From positions 199,671 through 213,045 of the forward strand of contig DJGV01000013.1 of NCBI GenBank assembly GCA_002432805.1: a DNA stretch of 13,375 bases, written 5' to 3'. Each line of letters starts with the position of its first letter. Position 1 is the first letter of the stretch. A program made the position numbers and the translations under genes. This DNA comes from Fervidobacterium sp. UBA5837 (lineage in GTDB: Bacteria > Thermotogota > Thermotogae > Thermotogales > Fervidobacteriaceae). Positions 7,582 through 13,375 of this stretch are shown piece after piece. The notes below the pieces were generated by a model. It did not search any database, was not told the origin of the DNA, and saw only the letters and a program-made list of their open reading frames with translations.

Positions 7582-8510
7582 AAACATCGAATATAAAGGA
7601 AGAATTTCAAATTAGAAAAGGAATTAGAACCTTAACCTTAAAGGCACTCCGTGGTGTCGATTTAGAGCTCAATGAGCAAGAGATTCTATCGATAGTTGGT
7701 GAGAGTGGCTGTGGGAAGACGACGTTGTTGAGGGTCTTAGCACGGATATACGAACCAACGGATGGTATCATTGAACTTTTCGGTAAGAGAATTCCAAAAA
7801 AACTCAGTCGTTCAAAAGAACTCGAATTTAGAAAAAGTGTTCAAATGGTCTTCCAAGATCCATTCGCTTCACTTAATCCAACTAAAAAGATCGAACATGT
7901 TTTGAAACGCCCTCTTAAGATTCATAAAATTGAAAACGAGAGGGAAGTTATCGAAAGCGTTCTTTCCGACGTTGAGCTTACTCCAACTGATAATTACTTG
8001 ACAAAATTTCCTCATGAGCTTTCTGGAGGTCAGAGACAGCGAGTTATATTTGCTCGAGCTATCATAACTAAACCGCAAATAATATTGGCCGATGAACCCA
8101 CATCGATGCTCGATGTTTCTATAAAATCAGGTATCTTGAATCTTATGATGAAATTGAAAGAAGAGCACCAGATATCTTTTATACACGTTACTCACGACCT
8201 TGCAGCTGCAAAATATGTTTCTGATAGAATCGCCGTTATGTATGCAGGAATCGTTGTTGAAGAAGGGAATGCCAAAGATATTGTAAACAAACCTCTACAT
8301 CCGTATAGCATGTTACTGAAAGAGGCTGCGCCGGACCCTGAGAGAAATAGTGCTGCCAATATGTTAGATGTTGGAGAACCCCCGAGCCTCATAGATCCAC
8401 CTCCTGGATGCCCATTCGAACCAAGATGTAAGTACGCAAAGTCCGAATGTAAAGGTCCTGTAGGATTTAGGGAAGTAGATGGAAGAAAAGTTAGGTGTGT
8501 TCTCTATTGA
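7566..8510 (+). CDS. ABC transporter ATP-binding protein, DppF/OppF type
   Basis: This is the second ATPase, 314 residues from the ATG at 7566. That start is chosen because AGGTGG (7555-7560) lies 5 bases upstream; an in-frame GTG at 7557 falls inside this ribosome site. Walker A is GESGCGKTT, the Q-loop QMVFQDPFASLNP is characteristic of the F-type partner, the signature is LSGGQRQRV, and Walker B is IILADEPTSMLD with FIHVTHD as the switch. The C-terminal CPFEPRC, SEC and RCVLY supply the four cysteines of the cluster motif, as in its partner. It overlaps the D-type ATPase gene by 16 bases. Its last 20 bases overlap the end of the convergent kinase gene, and the operon terminator lies just beyond, inside that kinase gene. 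Confidence 0.95.
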   Translation: MSLVLKTSNIKEEFQIRKGIRTLTLKALRGVDLELNEQEILSIVGESGCGKTTLLRVLARIYEPTDGIIELFGKRIPKKLSRSKELEFRKSVQMVFQDPFASLNPTKKIEHVLKRPLKIHKIENEREVIESVLSDVELTPTDNYLTKFPHELSGGQRQRVIFARAIITKPQIILADEPTSMLDVSIKSGILNLMMKLKEEHQISFIHVTHDLAAAKYVSDRIAVMYAGIVVEEGNAKDIVNKPLHPYSMLLKEAAPDPERNSAANMLDVGEPPSLIDPPPGCPFEPRCKYAKSECKGPVGFREVDGRKVRCVLY

Positions 8511-9381
8511 TTAGATCAGAAAGATAACATGCGTTGAGCGCAAGCTCAACGTGTGTTTTTATATTCACCCTGTGAAGATTAAAAGCTCTCAGCTTTTCAA
8601 ACATTCTATCTCTAAAATAATCGTTTTCAAACATACCACCAAAGAAATATAAATCATCAATTAACTCACTTTTTGCAAGTCCTATAACTTTTTTCGAAAA
8701 TTTATCCACTTGCTCATCGATAATTTCTTTGACTGTATCGGTGAGTGACATGTATTTTGTAAAAGTTGCTATTTTTGTCTTAAAATCTTTCGTTAACTGG
8801 ATATTTGTCAATTCATATGGTGAAGAAAGATGATAGAATTTCATCAGCTCGTCGTAAACCAAATCGCGCTCTACAATGTTATCAACGTAGTCAAAAAATC
8901 TTCTAAAGATTTCTAGTGCTATCGCATACGCACCTGCCTCATCTCCAAACAGATGTCCCCAACCGCCTATCCTTTTTCCTCTGTTTGATACAGCTATACT
9001 ACCAGTCCCGCACACTACTACTATCCCTGTCTTATCACCAAGGAGCAAGTACTTCAAAGCTTCTATGTCTGATAGGACAGTTATCCTCTTGGCGTTAAAG
9101 ACCTGCTCAGCTATCTTTTTAAATTCTTCTTTTCTTGAAGTTGTGCCTCCACCTGAAACAGCAAGAACAACAAAATCGATACTGAGATCTGTGCCAAACT
9201 CTTTAACGAGAATTTTCTTTATACGCCTTAGGAGTGCCGATTGTCGCATGGCCGAAGTTGATGTCAAGTTGATACCTGAGGGTATCGCAAATTCTTCAAG
9301 TACAGCGTTACTGTCGATACTTGCAACACAAACTCTTACAGATGTACCCCCACCATCTATCCCGACAGATATCATGGTCAC
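8491..9381 (-). CDS. BadF/BadG-family N-acetyl amino sugar kinase (MurK/NagK-like)
   Basis: This is a 296-residue cytoplasmic kinase of the ASKHA fold. The phosphate-1 motif is DGGGTSVRV (9-17), the helper block is SDIEAL (104-109), phosphate-2 is CGTGSIA (124-130) followed by GGWGHLFGDEAGAY (139-152), and the adenosine motif is FFGGMFEN (247-253). This family includes human NAGK and the Clostridium MurK, which phosphorylates both MurNAc and GlcNAc. Beside murQ the likely job is to make MurNAc-6-phosphate, and perhaps GlcNAc-6-phosphate, from the sugars NagZ releases. The start is GTG at 9381, behind AGGAAG that lies at the end of the regulator gene, only 3 bases after its stop; an ATG at 9375 is possible. 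It is the last gene of its operon and overlaps the convergent ATPase gene by 20 bases. Substrate choice cannot be read from the motifs. Confidence 0.88.
   Translation of the reverse strand: MTMISVGIDGGGTSVRVCVASIDSNAVLEEFAIPSGINLTSTSAMRQSALLRRIKKILVKEFGTDLSIDFVVLAVSGGGTTSRKEEFKKIAEQVFNAKRITVLSDIEALKYLLLGDKTGIVVVCGTGSIAVSNRGKRIGGWGHLFGDEAGAYAIALEIFRRFFDYVDNIVERDLVYDELMKFYHLSSPYELTNIQLTKDFKTKIATFTKYMSLTDTVKEIIDEQVDKFSKKVIGLAKSELIDDLYFFGGMFENDYFRDRMFEKLRAFNLHRVNIKTHVELALNACYLSDLINREHT
8528..8560 (+). terminator. Rho-independent terminator of the transporter operon, inside the antisense kinase gene
   Basis: CGTTGAGC (8532-8539) and GCTCAACG (8544-8551) form a perfect 8-base-pair stem with a GCAA tetraloop. 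Four further pairs, including two G-U, extend it to 8528/8555, and five T follow (8556-8560). It starts 17 bases after the DppF-type gene stop. The same bases encode about residues 274-284 of the - strand kinase. On the - strand no T run follows, so it should act only on the transporter transcript. Confidence 0.85.
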
Positions 9382-9384
9382 AAA

Positions 9385-10101
9385 TCACTTCCTAACAACT
9401 TGGAACTTGTAACCGTCGCCTCGGTAAATCGAAAGTACGTACTCTATACATTTTCCATCTTCTGTATATGTGAATCTCTTCCTGAGTATAGCGCAATCAC
9501 CTTGCTTCACATCAAGCCAAGCAGATTCTTCCTTGGATGTCTTCGTAACTTCCAGGATTTCCTCTGCGTAAGATAAATTTATCGAGAGTTCTTTTCGGAT
9601 GAAATTGTACAACGATTTATTCCCCATATCTTCCTGCAATATGTTCAATAGTCGTAAGTCGACAGATGGATTCAAATATGCTGACTCTATGGCTATCGGT
9701 TTATCATCTATATACCTCACTCTCTTCAGTAACACAACAAATGTGCTTGTAGGCAATTCAAAACGTTCCTGAGCTTCAAGTGGGATATTAACAAGTTTAT
9801 TTTCAAGAACTTTCGATGTTACTTTCTTGCCCTTCATTTCATCGGTGAACCCTGTTAATATTGTAAGTTGCTCCTCACTCTCAAATTTTCTTATATATGT
9901 ACCGATGCCTTTTGCTCTCGATATCAACCCTTCACGTTTCAGCTGTTCTAAAGCGTTTCTAATGGTTATACGACTTACTTCAAACTCTTTACACAATTCC
10001 ATCTCTGGTGGAAGTTTTCCATCTTTGTAATAACCATTGAGAATCCTGTTGCGAAGTTCAGTGTAAATACGGTAATACAAAGGCAACACATTGTTATCCA
10101 T
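9385..10101 (-). CDS. GntR-family (HutC subfamily) transcriptional regulator
   Basis: The 238-residue protein has an N-terminal winged helix: PLYYRIYTELRNRILNG (7-23), then the recognition region LCKEFEVSRITIRNALEQL (36-54) and the wing GIGTYI (65-70). An effector-binding UTRA domain spans about 80-236, with KRVRYIDDKPIAIESAYLNP and the closing YKFQVVRK. HutC/UTRA regulators of amino sugar genes, such as Bacillus NagR, respond to GlcNAc-6-phosphate or GlcN-6-phosphate. Here GlcNAc-6-phosphate, the MurQ product, is a plausible effector, but this is inferred. The ATG at 10101 is chosen because AGGGGG stands 7-8 bases upstream and the winged helix begins normally. A GTG at 10131 would add ten residues without a ribosome site. 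It sits between murQ and the kinase gene and probably controls both operons; the 28-base palindrome at 2930-2957 is its best candidate site. Confidence 0.92.
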   Translation of the reverse strand: MDNNVLPLYYRIYTELRNRILNGYYKDGKLPPEMELCKEFEVSRITIRNALEQLKREGLISRAKGIGTYIRKFESEEQLTILTGFTDEMKGKKVTSKVLENKLVNIPLEAQERFELPTSTFVVLLKRVRYIDDKPIAIESAYLNPSVDLRLLNILQEDMGNKSLYNFIRKELSINLSYAEEILEVTKTSKEESAWLDVKQGDCAILRKRFTYTEDGKCIEYVLSIYRGDGYKFQVVRK

Positions 10102-10137
10102 GGTCCACCCCCTTATTCCTCGTGGTATCACTCTGCA

Positions 10138-11091
10138 TCACATTGACCGATTCGTGAGATTCGACAAAACATCAGATACGCTCGTATAGTCTCGCAACAA
10201 TTTCTGACATTCTTCTTTGTTCCTTCCGGTGAGTATCATCAAAATCGCCACTTTCGGCATATTGCCAGCCTTAGCAAGATATTCAGCTGCAGTCTCGTAG
10301 TTGACATTTGCAGTCTTCATGATTATCCTTATCGCCCTTTCACGCAGCTTTTCGTTGAGCACAAGCACATCTACCATGTAATTTTTGTAAACCTTACCCA
10401 ATTTTATCATGGTGGTTGTACTTATCATGTTCAAAACCATTTTCTGAGAGGTCCCCGCTTTCATCCTCGTACTACCAGATACCACTTCAGGACCAGTTTC
10501 AATTGATACAACCACATCGGAATACTCGGCAAGTGCAGGCTTACTGACGTTACAGATTAGGAATGTACGAGCACCGCATTCCCTTGCATAATTCAATACT
10601 CCCGCAACGTATGGAGTTCTACCGCTTGCTGCTATTCCTATCACAACATCCCTACTATCTACGTGGAGCTTCCTTGCATCCTCTCTTCCAAGTTCAGCAT
10701 CATCTTCCACAGCTTCTATCGACTTTTTCAGCGCCTCCTCACCACCTGCGATAAGTGGTACGAATAAACCTTCCGGCACACCAAACGTCGGTACAACCTC
10801 TACAGCATCTATAAATCCCATCCTACCGCTCGTACCAGCTCCAGCGTATATCACTCTTCCACCTTTTCTAATCGCTTCTATGCAATGATCGACAATTTGA
10901 GCTATTTTATCTGTGACATTGGAAATAGCTTCTGCAACTTTTCTATCTTCCATGTTGATGATCTTCAATATACTTAAAACATCCAGTTTATCAATATTCT
11001 CAGTCAGAGGATTTATTTCTTCCGTTTCCAAATATTCCAGATCCACTCTTTCTTCCTTTTTCTTGCCCTTATATTCATCATATTCATTCAT
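10138..11091 (-). CDS. murQ: N-acetylmuramic acid 6-phosphate etherase
   Basis: MurQ splits the D-lactyl ether of MurNAc-6-phosphate, giving GlcNAc-6-phosphate and D-lactate, the defining cytoplasmic step of MurNAc recovery. The product is 317 residues with a SIS domain. Family blocks are LETEEINPLTENID (21-34), GGRVIYAGAGTSGRMGFIDA (77-96), VEVVPTF (97-103), the EDD segment at 129-131, IAASGRTPYVAG (153-164), and GSTRMKAGTSQKMVLNM (206-222). E98 and E129 probably correspond to the two catalytic glutamates known in the E. coli enzyme. A Lys/Glu-rich N-terminal stretch of about 18 residues precedes the usual family start. The ATG at 11091 has AGGGGG upstream (7-base spacing) and overlaps the nagZ stop by 8 bases, so the two are translationally coupled. 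It is followed after 36 bases by the regulator. This gene is the strongest evidence that the locus concerns peptidoglycan sugar. Confidence 0.96.
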   Translation of the reverse strand: MNEYDEYKGKKKEERVDLEYLETEEINPLTENIDKLDVLSILKIINMEDRKVAEAISNVTDKIAQIVDHCIEAIRKGGRVIYAGAGTSGRMGFIDAVEVVPTFGVPEGLFVPLIAGGEEALKKSIEAVEDDAELGREDARKLHVDSRDVVIGIAASGRTPYVAGVLNYARECGARTFLICNVSKPALAEYSDVVVSIETGPEVVSGSTRMKAGTSQKMVLNMISTTTMIKLGKVYKNYMVDVLVLNEKLRERAIRIIMKTANVNYETAAEYLAKAGNMPKVAILMILTGRNKEECQKLLRDYTSVSDVLSNLTNRSM

Positions 11092-12595
11092 CCAATCGCC
11101 CCCTATTTTTTAAAGGCAACATACCTCGAGCTGTGTTCTTTCCAAGAAGTACATCAAGTAACATCTTCTGCTGAAGGGGAGAAGAACCATAAAGTGCAAT
11201 AGAGTTCTTAACATACAACGCATCGTAAGGATTCTTGAGAGCAATCAGCAACAATTTCGAACTTACGTCAAGTTCCTTTAAAAACGCTTTCAAAGTAGGA
11301 TTTCGATACGCATCGTACGTAAATAGTACAACGTTCTTTTGCCTCAATTCACCCAAATCTGGTAGATTTTCCTCAGAAATCATTAAGAGCTCACAATTAA
11401 AAATCTTACACATCTCTTTCGCAATATTTGGTACAAAGAAGGTCTGGCCTTCAGTAACGGGAGTATTTGGCACGTTTAGCATAGATAAAATGATGTCTAC
11501 CCTCTCTATGGGAAATGTGTAATCATTGGCATTCACTACGGTTATGGACTTTCGAATAAGTTCCTCTACCACACGTTCATCTTCCTCGATTTTATCTTCA
11601 GGAAACCTTTCGGAACTCACCTTCACCATCTTTGAGAATCTATCGATCCTTTCCAAAGCTAAAGAAAAATTCTTTTGCGCATCTTCACTGTTTCCCACAT
11701 AATCGCAAAAAGCTTCAAAGGCTTTTAATTGCAAGTTTGTTTCATGACAAATCGTTAAAACATCGTTTCCAGCATCAAAGGCATCGATGACCCGTTTTTC
11801 TAACGTGAATTTACTAACTCCACCCATCAACAGATCATCAGCCACTATTATACCATCAAAACCGAGCATATCTCGTGCAATACCTTTAAGTATAAACCTT
11901 GAGAGTGAAGCTGGCAAACCATCTTTCTGTATCCTTGGAAAGTATACATGGGATGGCATCCAGGCATAAGACTTGACGTTTTTGAACGGGAATAGATCAA
12001 TCTCATAGAGCTCCTCTATAGATTTGTCGATGACCGGTAAATCGAAATGGGGATCCACCGATACACTACCAAGACCTGGAAAATGCTTCAAACATGTAGC
12101 GATTCCGGCTTCATGTGAACCGCTAACAAAAGAATTTGCAAATTGGACAACTCGCCCTGGTTCATCACCGTAAGACCTGATTCCTATCACAGGATTTAGC
12201 GGGTTCATGTTTACATCCACAACAGGTGCCAAATTCCAATCGATACCAACTGCTTTCATTTCTAAAGATGTGACCTTTACAGCCCGTCTAACCAAATCTG
12301 GATCGTCTGTTGCCGCACAAGCCATTGGACTTGGCATGATTGTAAATCCATCTTTCAAGCGCACTACGTTCCCACCTTCCTGGTCTACGGATATTATGGG
12401 CTTGTATCCAAGAAAATTGGAAACGTCGTTTATTAAACGTCTCACTTGATCCGGACCAACAACGTTTCTTGAGAACAAAATCAAAAAACCTGGATTTATT
12501 AAAGACAAAATCTCTTTAGTCTCTTCTGAAAGTTCTGTGTCGTAAATGCCTATCATGAACAACTTTCCAATGTCTCTTCTATTTACCGCGCACAC
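11084..12595 (-). CDS. nagZ: Beta-N-acetylglucosaminidase, glycoside hydrolase family 3 (NagZ type)
   Basis: NagZ removes GlcNAc from GlcNAc-MurNAc or GlcNAc-anhydroMurNAc fragments. The 503-residue product has a GH3 catalytic barrel (about 1-320) and a C-terminal domain (about 330-495) ending in QQKMLLDVLLGKN. Motifs are SVDQEGGNVVRL (69-80), KHFPGLG (170-176), the Asp-His dyad in DPH (D181, H183) and the nucleophile in GIIVADDLLM, probably D253. The dyad loop has Pro where Ser is usual (DSH). The start is GTG at 12595 with AGGAGG 7 bases upstream. An in-frame ATG 51 bases earlier at 12646 would read back through the ribosome site and the upstream pseudogene. There is no signal peptide, so the enzyme is cytoplasmic and needs imported substrate. 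Thermotoga CbsA-like GH3 enzymes use chitobiose, which remains a second possible activity; murQ next door favours cell-wall fragments. Confidence 0.92.
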   Translation of the reverse strand: MCAVNRRDIGKLFMIGIYDTELSEETKEILSLINPGFLILFSRNVVGPDQVRRLINDVSNFLGYKPIISVDQEGGNVVRLKDGFTIMPSPMACAATDDPDLVRRAVKVTSLEMKAVGIDWNLAPVVDVNMNPLNPVIGIRSYGDEPGRVVQFANSFVSGSHEAGIATCLKHFPGLGSVSVDPHFDLPVIDKSIEELYEIDLFPFKNVKSYAWMPSHVYFPRIQKDGLPASLSRFILKGIARDMLGFDGIIVADDLLMGGVSKFTLEKRVIDAFDAGNDVLTICHETNLQLKAFEAFCDYVGNSEDAQKNFSLALERIDRFSKMVKVSSERFPEDKIEEDERVVEELIRKSITVVNANDYTFPIERVDIILSMLNVPNTPVTEGQTFFVPNIAKEMCKIFNCELLMISEENLPDLGELRQKNVVLFTYDAYRNPTLKAFLKELDVSSKLLLIALKNPYDALYVKNSIALYGSSPLQQKMLLDVLLGKNTARGMLPLKNRGRLDE

Positions 12596-12606
12596 AAAAT
12601 CGCCTC

Positions 12607-12920
12607 CTACAAATGAATTGAAACATAGTAAATTGGGAGATGACAAATTCCCAACAAATACCTTTTACCATAAATGTTGTATGTCGGAACACACTTCTTT
12701 GGATGAATGAAATTGGTCATTTCTTTACTATCCGAATCTACGCATAGTCCGTGTCCCGACGCGAAAAGCCTTATAACAATTATACCTTTTTCAGCTAAGA
12801 TCGCTATTAATTGTACATATTTCCAATTTACTGATGAATAGTTGGTTATTAATCCGATTCTGTACCTTCCTATTGTATCAAAGCCAATACTTTAATGCCG
12901 CTTTTAATTATGACTGACAT
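12607..12920 (-). pseudogene. namZ: Remnant of exo-N-acetylmuramidase NamZ (YbbC, DUF1343)
   Basis: Only the N-terminal quarter of a NamZ gene remains. From an ATG at 12920 the frame reads MSVIIKSGIKVLALIQ and stops at TAG. In another frame, from 12870, 87 codons continue the family pattern: RIGLITNYSSVN, LFASGHGL, then VPTYNIYGK, ending at a TAG at 12609-12607. In intact NamZ proteins these blocks read about GIDVL, GLITNxxGVN, LFxPEHG and VPVYSLYGK, so the order and spacing agree. Damage seen: a frameshift near 12870-12880, loss of the PEHG glutamate thought to be catalytic (here SGHG), and loss of roughly the last 270-300 residues. The final TAG overlaps the nagZ ribosome site. NamZ normally releases MurNAc and works together with NagZ and AmiE, so the remnant supports a peptidoglycan role for the locus. 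Similarity was judged by eye from memory of the family. Confidence 0.72.
12625..12654 (-). promoter_or_regulatory. Possible proximal promoter and inverted repeat before nagZ
   Basis: On the - strand TTGGGA (12654-12649) and TACTAT (12630-12625) are 18 bases apart, placing a start about 23 bases before the nagZ GTG. The -35 also forms one arm of a 6-base inverted repeat, TTGGGA and TCCCAA, with 10 bases between (12633-12654). Both elements are weak, and they lie within the namZ remnant. They could be a promoter that arose after namZ decayed, or chance. Confidence 0.3.
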
Positions 12921-13030
12921 TAGGGTTTTTACTCCTCAAACTTATTTAAAAGAGTTCTTTGTCCCCACTGTAAGATTTTCCGCGCAAATGCGTATACAAT
13001 TGAATTTCTTGAACCGTTTTTGATATCTTA

Positions 13031-13058
13031 ATGATATAACATTTATTCATATTAACAA
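13031..13058 (-). promoter_or_regulatory. Candidate promoter of the namZ remnant-nagZ-murQ-regulator-kinase operon
   Basis: TTGTTA (13058-13053) and TATCAT (13036-13031) on the - strand are 16 bases apart, matching consensus at four and five of six. The start would be near 13024, about 105 bases before the namZ remnant ATG and 430 before nagZ. It lies back to back with the hydrolase promoter on the other strand. Confidence 0.4.
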
Positions 13059-13111
13059 TGATTTGTTTTTATGGTATAACACAATTTATTGAGAACTGGT
13101 AACTGTTATAG

Positions 13112-13225
13112 TCATAAATCTTCAACATACTCATCTTTTCTAAATTTTGAAAAAATATTGTTGAGAACTATAATTGAACTGATTTCTTTGTCATATCCGG
13201 TGGAATAGGTGGAACAGATGAGAGG
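13112..13225 (-). pseudogene. Possible 3' remnant of a beta-lactamase-fold serine hydrolase gene
   Basis: The - strand frame ending at a TGA (13114-13112) reads TGYDKEISSIIVLNNI and ends in KDEYVEDL. It resembles the C-terminal strand of PF00144 serine hydrolases, where a Tyr/Asp turn is followed by IIVLSN and a short helix. No start, ribosome site or upstream homology is visible; further upstream the frame is antisense to the + strand hydrolase. It may be the tail of a lost amiE-like gene that once preceded namZ, or a chance resemblance. Confidence 0.25.
13147..13174 (+). promoter_or_regulatory. Candidate promoter of the serine hydrolase gene
   Basis: TTGAAA (13147-13152, five of six) and a perfect TATAAT (13169-13174) are separated by 16 bases. 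The start would be near 13181, 37 bases before the upstream ATG or about 106 before the favoured GTG. Confidence 0.6.
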
Positions 13226-13286
13226 TTTCGTTGACAAAATGATAGAATTAATCCCAGTGGTCCAATATCGATTGAGAGGCGATAAT

Positions 13287-13375
13287 GTGAAGAGAGAAAA
13301 CAATTTTTGGAAGTATGTGGATCGTATCATCGAGGATGGAATAGAACAAAGAATATACCCAGGAGCAGTTTTGAT
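13287..13375 (+). CDS. Beta-lactamase-family serine hydrolase, N-terminus only (AmiE-like candidate)
   Basis: The gene runs off the window after about 29 codons. The visible part, KYVDRIIEDGIEQRIYPGAV, is the typical opening of PF00144 hydrolases, in which a helix leads to a PGAxxxV strand; the catalytic SxxK would come later. The Bacillus muropeptide amidase AmiE (YbbE) belongs to this family and is encoded beside nagZ and namZ, so an amidase trimming peptide from MurNAc is a reasonable guess. An esterase or a penicillin-binding-like protein is possible. The GTG at 13287 is favoured because GAGAGGCGAT stands 7 bases upstream, like the sites of nagZ and murQ. An in-frame ATG at 13218 behind AGGTGG would add 23 residues that do not look like a signal peptide. 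It diverges from the nagZ operon. Confidence 0.7.
   Translation, partial: MKRENNFWKYVDRIIEDGIEQRIYPGAVL

Noticed and set aside
3114..12595. A chitobiose utilisation locus, as in Vibrio, where a Dpp-like importer neighbours a BadF-type GlcNAc kinase and a hexosaminidase.
   Set aside because: It cannot be excluded for the transporter, but murQ and the namZ remnant act only on MurNAc-containing material, and no chitinase, chitobiose phosphorylase or deacetylase is present.
12812..12820. TGTACATAT, identical to the central part of the 28-base palindrome.
   Set aside because: It lies within the namZ remnant coding pattern, has no symmetric second half, and is explained by the codons for Tyr-Val.
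3026..13169. The octamer TGAGAACT at 3026-3033, 13090-13097 and 13162-13169, considered as a shared regulatory site.
   Set aside because: The reverse complement also occurs inside recG coding sequence near 1724, and the flanks differ, so it is compatible with chance in AT-rich DNA.
1..13375. CRISPR arrays, tRNA or rRNA genes, insertion sequences and phage genes.
   Set aside because: No repeat-spacer pattern, cloverleaf, transposase or integrase motif was seen by eye on either strand.

Overview
The window looks like chromosome of a thermophilic Thermotogales bacterium, probably near Fervidobacterium. This is an inference from moderately AT-rich DNA, tightly packed operons, strong GGAGG-type ribosome sites, frequent GTG starts, and Thermotogae-style solute transport by a Dpp/Opp-family ABC system whose binding protein has no lipobox. 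No marker gene for species assignment is present.

Layout. Positions 1-2668 hold housekeeping genes on the + strand: the 3' three quarters of recG, then a well-formed promoter, gcvH, and a small uncharacterised membrane protein, closed by a terminator. A 370-base regulatory gap contains a perfect 28-base palindrome and two candidate promoters. Positions 3114-8510 are a complete + strand ABC transporter operon: binding protein, two permeases and two ATPases. It ends in a terminator that lies inside the 3' end of the opposing gene. On the - strand, positions 12595 to 8491 carry nagZ, murQ, a GntR/HutC regulator and a BadF/BadG-family sugar kinase, with overlaps or very short gaps. Upstream of nagZ lies the remnant of an N-acetylmuramidase gene (NamZ/DUF1343), and then a divergent + strand gene for a beta-lactamase-fold serine hydrolase, cut by the window end.

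Working together. The gene set is a version of the Bacillus subtilis MurNAc locus (murQ-murR-murP-amiE-nagZ-namZ). The PTS permease is replaced by a Dpp/Opp-type ABC transporter plus a cytoplasmic MurK-like kinase, and the RpiR regulator by a GntR regulator. In the proposed route, cell-wall disaccharides or muropeptides enter through the ABC transporter. Cytoplasmic NagZ removes GlcNAc, the kinase phosphorylates MurNAc and/or GlcNAc, and MurQ removes the lactyl ether from MurNAc-6-phosphate to give GlcNAc-6-phosphate. The serine hydrolase could be an AmiE-like amidase. Chitobiose uptake is the main alternative for the transporter, but it does not explain murQ or the namZ remnant.

The least ordinary signals are the decayed namZ between the promoter region and nagZ, the palindrome covering a candidate start site of the transporter operon, and the transporter terminator encoded within the antisense kinase gene.
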